From NCBI GenBank assembly GCA_905235705.1, contig CAJOML010000006.1:1-32295 (forward strand): a stretch of DNA of 32,295 bases. The letters run 5' to 3'. Positions 1 to 9,056 of this stretch are shown one piece after another. The translations under genes were made by a program, and so were the position numbers. The notes under the pieces are model-generated. The model was not told the origin of the DNA. It worked only from the letters and a program-made list of their open reading frames with translations, and did not search any database. Source of the stretch: an uncultured Bacilli bacterium. GTDB lineage: Bacteria > Bacillota_I > Bacilli_A > RFN20 > CAG-826. The first letter of the stretch is position 1. Each line of letters begins with the position of its first letter.

Positions 1-755
1 TTCTCATTGCTGTTTATGTTCTCGTATTTGTTTATGTACGTTGTATTCTACATGGCAATTACAAAGATTACAGTTCCTTCTGGAAAGGCAATGTTTGTAA
101 CATTGTTTAAGTCTCTTATTTCTTACATTCTTCCTGCTGCTGCTGTTGGTGTGCTTTCTATGCTCCTGCAGCCTGTAAACAGCGGACTTACAACTGCTTT
201 CATTATCGAATTTTCTCTCTTTTCTATTGTTGCAGTACTGTTTTCATTATGGATTAGTTCGGTTCTTTCAACTTCATCAAAACTTTATACCGCTGATTAT
301 GAAGCATCTCTCGAAAAAGACCTTGCAAGTATAGATTACAAGGAAAGCGAAATGGACCAGATTACGGCAAAGATGTTTGATATCATGCGCCGTAACGTAG
401 AATCTTCTTCTATGTCAGTTTACATTCTTGCCGGTAACGGGCTTGATGTTGCATATACTTCTAACAATATGAACATCACAATTCCTTTGAATAACCCTAT
501 GTTCGATGCTCTCTTGAACATCAACAAATCAATTGTTGTTCAGAGTCAGATAGAAAAAGAACACGATCTTGCAGTTGTTCAGAAAGATTTGGAAAAATTC
601 TTTAAACTTACAAAATCAGATGCTTTCTTTATTCTTAATGAAGGTCACAATATCTTTGGTATTATTACTCTTGGTAAAAAGGTCAGTGGTGACCACTACA
701 AGGAATATGACTATAACGTATTTGTAAAGCTTTATTCTTACTTCTTCGTATTCGG
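1..755 (+). CDS. Partial membrane/signalling protein, spirochaete-like (5' truncated by the contig edge, 3' truncated by the chimeric junction)
   Basis: Frame open from base 1; N-terminal TM helices followed by a GAF-like soluble region (...[23 protein letters not shown]). Resembles Treponema membrane-associated regulators from memory. ORF residues after ~755 are the antisense of the neighbouring oxidoreductase gene and are not real coding sequence. Confidence 0.5.
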
Positions 756-2004
756 CGATGGCTTTTTTGGCGATCGCCTCTTTCGTCTTGAAATAATCTT
801 GGACGGGGACGTTTGCCCAAATATCATCTTCGAATTCGAGCGTCAAAGTCATGATGGATGTTCCTTTTGGCGAAGCCTCAGGGTAAATGCGGTTATAATG
901 GGTGGCGGCGGCTTGAAGATAATCTAACGGTCCATTGGTCAGCCGGGGATAACGCAAGTCACCAGGATAGAAAAGGGTATATTCATCGATGCCTAGTTCT
1001 TCGATAGATTTATTTAATCCGATATAAATATTGACGAAACGGCTTGAAGGCGGGGCGGCTTTATATCTTTTTCTTTCCCTCATCGGGACTTTGATATTGG
1101 GGCTAAGCAAACCATTATAGGCGCTTAACGGATACATATTGGCGATGACCCCTTTGCAAGCAAAGAAGCCGTGATCGGTGCTAACGCCGGTGATATTCCC
1201 TTTTTTGTCTGCTTCGACATGGATTGCTTTGACGCCGAAAAAGGTCTTGCCACCATAAGATTCGAATTTTTCCTGTAAGGATAAGGATAGGGCGTGGCTA
1301 TTAGGGATGATATAGCCCGGCTTATAGGCGATATAGCTATAAATCATTGTGGCCAAATGGGCGAAGGAAATGGTGTTGCCATCTACCCCTAAATAGACAC
1401 GATAGCAATTCAAAATATCAATCACGTCCTCGCTCATTCCAAGCTTGCGGCAGACTTCGTTATATGGTTCTTCGGCGACTTGAAGATAACGGAAGTAGTG
1501 CTTCATAAAGTGGAGGGCAGATATTTTCACGTCCCCGTTCCTTTTCTTTTTCAAGAACATGTGGGCATCAAAATATTGGGACACTTCATAGCATTCTTTC
1601 GATAAGGAAAGATAGGCTTCGACGGCATCTTTATTCCCAGGCACGGCTTTTTCCAGTGCCTTTGTAAAGGCTTCTTCGCCAAAAGGCAATGTGACATCAT
1701 AATATTGACCGCTTCGGGAAGTTAGCACGGCGCGGAAAAGTTCAGGTGCACAGCAAGTGTCGATATCGATGCCATATTCTTCTTTTAATAATTTCCCAGC
1801 GTAACCTAGATGTCCATCTTCCCCTAAAGCGCAAAATTCATGCAAGGCGGCATCGAATTCAAAACGCCCACGTACAAAAGAAGTGGAGCAACCCCCAGGG
1901 AGGTTATGCTGCTCTAAAAGGAGGACGCTTTTCCCTGCCTTAGCTAATGCTAAAGCGCTAGAAAGTCCACCTAAACCAGAACCGATAACGATGACATCGT
2001 ACAT
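741..2004 (-). CDS. NAD(P)/FAD-dependent oxidoreductase, phytoene desaturase (CrtI)-like; C-terminus missing at the junction
   Basis: N-terminal Rossmann motif [43 protein letters not shown]. Start chosen at MYDV (ORF extends to 2034). ORF residues encoded below ~741 are antisense of the foreign segment. Confidence 0.75.
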
Positions 2005-2011
2005 AAGTGGA

Positions 2012-2851
2012 CTATTTTTGAGATTGAAAGCCATAGACCGCGGCCCCGATCAATCCGGCATATTGGCCACAGCCACATTCAACGAGTTTGGCGAAAGGAC
2101 AAGCTTTTTGGAGATCTTCGAAAAAGATATCTTTGGATTTCATGACCCCGCCGGTGAAAGCGAACACTTCCGGTTCGAAGGCATCTTGGTTCATCTTGAT
2201 CCAAGAAGCGAAAAGTTTTAGCCAATCGCTATAGACTGCCAAAGCGCGCTCGTCTTTATTTTTGACAAGGGCGAAAAATTCTTTGCTATTTTCGACTTCT
2301 AGGCCATTTAATGCGCAAAACTGCTTTGAATATGACCCGGCGCAAAGTCTTTCGAATTCATGAATCTGCCCTTTATAGAAAGTGGCGGTATGACCGACTT
2401 CGGAAGAGGAAGGAACGAGTTTCCCGCCAAGGGTCATCGCTCCTCCAACGCCGGTAGAGACGGTGACGAAATATAATGATTTGTAAATTGAATTAGGGCC
2501 GACATTGGCTTCGGCTAAAGCGGCGGCTTCAGCGTCATTCCTGACAAAAGCAGGGATGCCGAAAACCGATTTCAAGAAAGCGGCTAAAGGAATATCGGAA
2601 ATGCCTACGTTAGGAAGGGCATCGATATATCCGTCATAACGGACCCGTCCGGGAACGCCTGCGGCAATGGCGATAACCTCTTCACGATTAGGAACGGCTT
2701 CGTTGACGACGTTTACAATGGAATTAAGGAAATCGTCTTTATTGCCAACAATGGTATCTTTGATGAGGACTTGCTCGACCTCATAATTCTCATTGATGAG
2801 AGCGCATCTGGTATTGGTGCCTCCAATATCTAAAGCGATGACCTTTTTCAT
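2012..2851 (-). CDS. ROK family sugar kinase (glucokinase-like)
   Basis: [20 protein letters not shown] phosphate-binding motif, [11 protein letters not shown], 279 aa; located next to pyk and pfkA. Confidence 0.85.
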   Translation of the reverse strand: MKKVIALDIGGTNTRCALINENYEVEQVLIKDTIVGNKDDFLNSIVNVVNEAVPNREEVIAIAAGVPGRVRYDGYIDALPNVGISDIPLAAFLKSVFGIPAFVRNDAEAAALAEANVGPNSIYKSLYFVTVSTGVGGAMTLGGKLVPSSSEVGHTATFYKGQIHEFERLCAGSYSKQFCALNGLEVENSKEFFALVKNKDERALAVYSDWLKLFASWIKMNQDAFEPEVFAFTGGVMKSKDIFFEDLQKACPFAKLVECGCGQYAGLIGAAVYGFQSQK

Positions 2852-4308
2852 TATTCGAAATCCTGAATTTCGTTGACGTTGACGATACGCATGAAGTTGG
2901 TTTGCCCGGCGCCAGTGGGGGTGCCGCCGACGATGATGATGGGCTCACCGGCTTTAATGCCAAGATCACGAGCGATCTTAAGGGAAAGAACTTCCATTTC
3001 TTCGATGAAGTCAGGCATCGAGGTCTTTAATAAGACGCTATAGATTCCCCACATCCAAGCCCCTTGCATAGCAACGGTGCGGTTAGAGGTGACCGAAATA
3101 ATGGGGCAGCAAGGCCGGGCATGGGAAATACGCCAAGAGGAGAAGCCCCTTTCGGTGAAGCTGACGATAAGCTTAGCACCGATAAGAAGGGCGGTATTTG
3201 CGACGGCATTGGAGATGGCATCGTTATTGGAATGTTCGGAATAATCATAAGCTTGGGCGGCGAGCTTTTCATAATCGAGGTGGTTATCTTCCTCGGTACG
3301 GGCGATGGCCGCTTGCATTTCAACCGCTTTGACAGGATATAAGCCAGATGCGCTTTCGGCCGAAAGCATGATGCAGTCGCTACCTTCGTCAACGGCGGTG
3401 GCACAGTCAGTCACCTCAGCACGAGTGGGGCGGGGATGAGAGATCATCGAATCAAGCATTTGGGTAGCGGTGATGACGGGTTTGCCTTTGCGGCGGCAAG
3501 TGGTGATGATTTGGCGTTGGACATCAGGAACCGTTTCAGGTGGAATCTCAACACCTAAATCGCCACGAGCGACCATGACGCCATCGGCGGCATCGATGAT
3601 TTCTTCGATTTTTTGGACCGCTTCGGGGTTTTCGATTTTGGCGAAAACAGGCATATCGGGACGTCCGTATTTGGCGCAGACTTCCTTGACTGCTTTGACG
3701 TCTTCAGGACGGCGGGTGAAGGAAGCGAAAACGCAGTCGACCCCATTCTCGCAGCCAAACTTCAAATCGGCCTCGTCTTTTTCGGAGATGAAGTCCATAG
3801 AAAGACGAGAGAATGGGCAGTTAACACCTTTTTGGTTCTTTAAAACGTGGGCGTTTTGGGCTTCGACGATGATTTCTCTGGCGGCTTCGTCTTTTTCGAC
3901 GATGAGGAAATCGAGATTGCCGTCATCGATGAGGATATGATCGCCGACTTTGACATCATCATATAGGCCTTTGTAGGTGACGGAGAATTTTTCCATCGTG
4001 CCAAGGCATTCTTCCATTGAGATTCTCATGCGGTGGCGATCGGGAATGGAAAGCTTATCCCCTTCCATATAGCCGGTGCGGATTTCGGGGCCCTTGGTAT
4101 CTAAAGCGACAGGAACATAGATTCCACGACGTTCGAATTCACGGGCGATTTCGATTTTCTCTAATTGTTGAGGATAGGTGCCGTGGGAGAAATTGATACG
4201 CATCACGTTCATGCCAGCTTTATATAATTCGAAACATTTATCGAAATTATCGGAAGCGGGGCCGATTGTCGCGATGATTTTGGTTTTCTTGGAAATATTG
4301 AATAGCAT
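2851..4308 (-). CDS. pyk: Pyruvate kinase
   Basis: KTKIIATIGPASDN, MRINFSHG, VMVARGDLGVEIP, KPVITATQMLDSM, EGSDCIMLSAESASG. Confidence 0.96.
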   Translation of the reverse strand: MLFNISKKTKIIATIGPASDNFDKCFELYKAGMNVMRINFSHGTYPQQLEKIEIAREFERRGIYVPVALDTKGPEIRTGYMEGDKLSIPDRHRMRISMEECLGTMEKFSVTYKGLYDDVKVGDHILIDDGNLDFLIVEKDEAAREIIVEAQNAHVLKNQKGVNCPFSRLSMDFISEKDEADLKFGCENGVDCVFASFTRRPEDVKAVKEVCAKYGRPDMPVFAKIENPEAVQKIEEIIDAADGVMVARGDLGVEIPPETVPDVQRQIITTCRRKGKPVITATQMLDSMISHPRPTRAEVTDCATAVDEGSDCIMLSAESASGLYPVKAVEMQAAIARTEEDNHLDYEKLAAQAYDYSEHSNNDAISNAVANTALLIGAKLIVSFTERGFSSWRISHARPCCPIISVTSNRTVAMQGAWMWGIYSVLLKTSMPDFIEEMEVLSLKIARDLGIKAGEPIIIVGGTPTGAGQTNFMRIVNVNEIQDFE

Positions 4309-4322
4309 GGGTAGGTTCCTTC

Positions 4323-5351
<1,029 letters not shown>

Positions 5352-5482
5352 TTAAAAAATGTCGCGTGAACAAAAATGTGAATAAGTTAAAAATCCCCCG
5401 TTATAAAGGGTATTTTAAATGTGAAAAACTCTAAAAAAGTCCGATGGTTACGAAACTTTTTATATCAAAGAAAATGAGTTGA

Positions 5483-5491
5483 TGCTACAAT
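5483..5491 (+). promoter_or_regulatory. Putative extended -10 of dnaB (TGcTACAAT)
   Basis: TGCTACAAT ends 9 nt before ATG 5501; no Shine-Dalgarno between them. Confidence 0.5.
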
Positions 5492-5500
5492 TTGCCCGCT

Positions 5501-6754
5501 ATGGTCATCATCGATTCTGCTGATTTTTATGAAGTGCGAGTCATGGAAGAAGTCTCTTCCCGTGGCTTCGAATCGCTTAACGTCTGCTACTTGCCTATTA
5601 TCGGCATGGAAGCGGTGGCGGCCTTTTCTTTGCTTTATTACGATCCTACTAGACGCGATGCCTCCAAGCTTTGCAAAAGGGAAGATATGCTTCGCCGGAC
5701 GGGTTTGACTTCCGGCCAATTCCAACGTGCCATACAGGCCCTTGAGGCAGTTGGCTTGGTCCGTTCTTTTGTTAAAAAAGGAGAAGGGGCTTCTTATTAC
5801 GTTCATTGTATCTTCTCCCCTGTCGATATTTCTTCTTTCCTAAACGATCCCTTGCTTGGCGGAATGCTGGAAAAGACACTTGGGCATGAGAAACTAGAAC
5901 AAATCAAAATCGATCACCGTGTCGCTAGCCTCCCTACTGATATGGAAGAAGTAACCGAGAAGTTTTCCGATTTCTTTAACCCTTCCTTTAAGTCCGCGAT
6001 TCAAAATCATCCGGAAACCGTGGGCAAGGCTGGGGTGAATGTGCCGCTGACTTTTTCGTTAACGAAGTTTGAAGATGAAATCCGCCAACTAGGCGTTAAC
6101 CCGAATAGCCTTAGCGTCGCGGAAAAGGAAATCGCAGCGAAAATGGCTGAACTATATCGACTAGACGAGAGCTCGATGGCTTCTTTTGTCTTCGATGCTT
6201 TTGAACAAACGAAAGTGAAAGGCAATCGCCTCAATAGACGTAAGCTTTCCGAGTTATGCCAAGGCTCGTTACGTTTCGCTTATGCTAGGGCAACAGCCGA
6301 AAAGAGCAAAGTCTCAGGCAAAGGAGCGATGGCGGAAAAAATCCAGATGATGGATGAAATCAATCCCATCGAATTCCTCTCCGTGCTCCAAGGTGGGCAT
6401 CGCCCGCCCAAAGCCGACCTTCAACTTATCGAAACCCTTTCGGGACTCGGCTTAACCTATCCTTGTATTAATGTCTTGCTCGATTATGTCCTTCAAAAAA
6501 AGAACAATACCTTGCCTGCATCCTATTGCGAAAAGATTGCCGGGGCATTAGTCAGGGAAGGCTGCCAAACCGCTCGTGATGCGATGGATTATTTATATCG
6601 TGTCGATGCTGAAAATAAAGCGAGAAAACCTCGCAAAAATTATGCAAAACCCCCGCAGAACCTAGATAATAGGCCAATTGATACAGAACCTAAAGAAACG
6701 GTAACCGACGAAGAAATCGATTCCCTTTTGGACTCTTTAGATGAGGATGAATGA
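5501..6754 (+). CDS. dnaB: Replication initiation/membrane attachment protein (DnaB/DnaD-type of Firmicutes)
   Basis: ~417 aa, N-terminal winged-helix-like region (CKREDMLRRTGLTSGQFQRAIQALEAVGLV), DnaD-like C-terminal region (LDYVLQKKNNTLPASYCEKIAGALVREGCQTARDAMDYL), directly followed by dnaI. TTG at 5492 is an alternative start. Confidence 0.8.
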   Translation: MVIIDSADFYEVRVMEEVSSRGFESLNVCYLPIIGMEAVAAFSLLYYDPTRRDASKLCKREDMLRRTGLTSGQFQRAIQALEAVGLVRSFVKKGEGASYYVHCIFSPVDISSFLNDPLLGGMLEKTLGHEKLEQIKIDHRVASLPTDMEEVTEKFSDFFNPSFKSAIQNHPETVGKAGVNVPLTFSLTKFEDEIRQLGVNPNSLSVAEKEIAAKMAELYRLDESSMASFVFDAFEQTKVKGNRLNRRKLSELCQGSLRFAYARATAEKSKVSGKGAMAEKIQMMDEINPIEFLSVLQGGHRPPKADLQLIETLSGLGLTYPCINVLLDYVLQKKNNTLPASYCEKIAGALVREGCQTARDAMDYLYRVDAENKARKPRKNYAKPPQNLDNRPIDTEPKETVTDEEIDSLLDSLDEDE

Positions 6755-7653
6755 TTATGGAAAAAATGAAAATCGTGAATCCTCTTAAGGGAGATAATTC
6801 GGTTAAAGCGTTGCAGGAAGACGCCTACGTTTGTCTTCGTAAAGACGAATTGGTTTATCCTCGTCTTGCTGAACTTTCCCTAACCCGTGCCGAAGCCAAA
6901 AGGGGAATGGCGGTTTTATTGGATTTCCAAGAAGATGTTCATATCTGTGCGTCTTGCCCTGGGTTAGAAAAATGCCCAAAGGCGACCCCCGGCTATAGGA
7001 TGAGCGTGGTCAAAGAAGAAGGGATGTTACGCCCTTGCTTTGATTCCTGCACCCATCTAGAAAAGGCGCTTGAAATCAGGAATCGCTTTGTCCTCGCCGA
7101 TTTCCCGTCTTCTTGGTATGGCGTGGATTTGAAAGATATCGAAAAAAGCGCCTCTACCCGTAACCCTCTTCTAAAAGAAATGGTTGCCATTGCCAAAAGG
7201 GAATCTTCCCGCTGGCTCTATGTAAGTGGCAAAAAGAAGATGGGCAAGTCTTTTATTTTGGTTTGCTATGCCCATCGCATCGGAAAAATCGAACCCGGGG
7301 TGGCTTATGCGAATTCAGGTAAGCTTTTCGCCAAATTAAGAGAACAATCTTTCAAAAACGGAGGCGAAAAGTTCAGACGGAATCTTGATTTGTTAAAGAA
7401 TGCCTCCTTGCTTGTCCTTGATGAATTTGGGTTAGGGAATGTTAGCCCCTACGATTTTGAAAATATTATCGAGCCTCTTTTAAGCTATCGCGCGGAGAAT
7501 GATTTATTGACTGCTTTCGGATCGACTTTGCCGCTTGAAGAGGTTGGAGAAAAATACGAAAAGCGTCTAGGTGATAAGGCCACCAAACTATTCCAACTGA
7601 TCAAAAAGAAAACGAAATCCTTCGATATCACCGGAGTTAAACTATATAACTGA
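6751..7653 (+). CDS. dnaI: Primosomal helicase loader DnaI (AAA+)
   Basis: Cys-rich N-terminal region (CASCPGLEKCPKATPGY), Walker-A-like SGKKKMGKSFILV, Walker-B LLVLDEFGLG; overlaps dnaB stop. ATG at 6757 is an alternative start. Confidence 0.85.
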   Translation: MIMEKMKIVNPLKGDNSVKALQEDAYVCLRKDELVYPRLAELSLTRAEAKRGMAVLLDFQEDVHICASCPGLEKCPKATPGYRMSVVKEEGMLRPCFDSCTHLEKALEIRNRFVLADFPSSWYGVDLKDIEKSASTRNPLLKEMVAIAKRESSRWLYVSGKKKMGKSFILVCYAHRIGKIEPGVAYANSGKLFAKLREQSFKNGGEKFRRNLDLLKNASLLVLDEFGLGNVSPYDFENIIEPLLSYRAENDLLTAFGSTLPLEEVGEKYEKRLGDKATKLFQLIKKKTKSFDITGVKLYN

Positions 7654-9054
7654 TTAAGGTAGTTTTAGTTTCCTTATTTGAAGTGATAAATCCTCAATAG
7701 AACCATCATTTTCAATGACACGGGTCGCTTTATTTTTGGTTTCTTCTAAGGGATAAGAGGAATTAATCCTAACGAGTTCCTCTTTCGCTTTCGGGTCATC
7801 GGAAAAACGTTCAAGGCGATTCTTGATTGGGGAATCAATCAAGATGATCTCGTCGCATAAAGAATCCATTTTGGCTTTGACGAGCAAGGGAACGTCAAGA
7901 CAAATCTTGCTCCCCTTTTCAAATGAGGAGATGAAAGATACCGCCCTCTTTTTTACTTGGGGATAAAGATAACGTTCCCATCTTTCTTTCTTCGCCGGGG
8001 AAGAGGCAAAGGCTTGCCGAACATAGGCAACATCGAATTTGCCATTTTTGATGGCCTTGGCTCCGATGATGGTTTTGGCTTTTGCTAAGACTAAAGGAGA
8101 GGAATACATCTTCTTCACTTCTTTGTCGGCATCAAAAACCTTATATCCTTTTTTCTTCAATAACGAGGATAAGGAGGACTTTCCAGAATGGATGGGACCA
8201 GTGACTCCAACGACGAAAGTTTTCTCCTTTTTTTGATGCACGTGCTGGCATTTTGGGCAAAAATAAGTGCCACGTCCAGCAACTTCTTCCCGCCTAATCG
8301 GAGTTTGGCAAAGAAGGCAGGGCTCTCCTTCTTTGCCATAGACTTTTAATTGAAGTTGCATCAGACCATCAATGCCATCAAGGGGATGATAACTACGGAT
8401 TGTTGAGCCTCCTTCATGGATCGAAGCAGTCAAGATTTCTTTGGCTGAAGATAAAATATCTTGGGCTTGTTTATAAGTGATTTTATTGGCCGGGGTAAAA
8501 GGCGAAATCTTGGTAGCGAAAAGGACCTCGCAATCATAAATGTTTCCAATCCCGGAAATGAGGTGCTGGTCGAGTAAAGCTTCTTTGATGGAGATGCTTT
8601 TCCTTTTCAAACCGTTCCAGAATTCCTTTGGATCGATATCAAAAGGTTCGGGTCCAATCTCGGCAAAAGGGGAATGGAGCTGGCTTTCGCTTGTCTTGCC
8701 TAAATGGAATCGACCGAATTTCCTTGTATCGTTATAACAAAGGGTTTGGCCATTATCTAAAGCGAAAAAAGCGAGGTCGTGCTTTGAAAAAGGCTCTCCT
8801 TCATTACGGAAGAAGTATTTTCCTTCCATCCGTAAATGGGAATATAAGCTATATCCATTATCAAAATCGAAACGGAGGCACTTCCCTTTTCTTTTTAAAG
8901 CGATGAAGGTAGCGCCAGCTAAGGCTTCTTGATAGATTTTCCCGCCGCCGACGAAAACGGGTTCGTGGATCCACCGGATAGACAAAACCTTTTTGCCAAG
9001 AAGAAGCGGTTCAAGGCTGCGTCTAACGGTTTCGACTTCAGGAAGTTCGGGCAT
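7654..9054 (-). CDS. Fusion of formamidopyrimidine-DNA glycosylase (MutM/Fpg) with dephospho-CoA kinase (CoaE)
   Basis: MPELPEVETVRRSLEPLLLGK N-terminus, GIGNIYDCEVLF, Fpg zinc finger CLLC...CPKC, then after ~10 residues a CoaE-like P-loop GVTGPIHSGKSS, VFDADKEV, DVPLLVKAKMD. One uninterrupted ORF. Confidence 0.88.
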   Translation of the reverse strand: MPELPEVETVRRSLEPLLLGKKVLSIRWIHEPVFVGGGKIYQEALAGATFIALKRKGKCLRFDFDNGYSLYSHLRMEGKYFFRNEGEPFSKHDLAFFALDNGQTLCYNDTRKFGRFHLGKTSESQLHSPFAEIGPEPFDIDPKEFWNGLKRKSISIKEALLDQHLISGIGNIYDCEVLFATKISPFTPANKITYKQAQDILSSAKEILTASIHEGGSTIRSYHPLDGIDGLMQLQLKVYGKEGEPCLLCQTPIRREEVAGRGTYFCPKCQHVHQKKEKTFVVGVTGPIHSGKSSLSSLLKKKGYKVFDADKEVKKMYSSPLVLAKAKTIIGAKAIKNGKFDVAYVRQAFASSPAKKERWERYLYPQVKKRAVSFISSFEKGSKICLDVPLLVKAKMDSLCDEIILIDSPIKNRLERFSDDPKAKEELVRINSSYPLEETKNKATRVIENDGSIEDLSLQIRKLKLP

Positions 9055-9056
9055 AA

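Noticed and set aside
7-927. Full ORF 7..927 as a single 306-aa protein
   Set aside because: Residues after ~755 are the antisense of the oxidoreductase gene; the ORF crosses the suspected chimeric junction.
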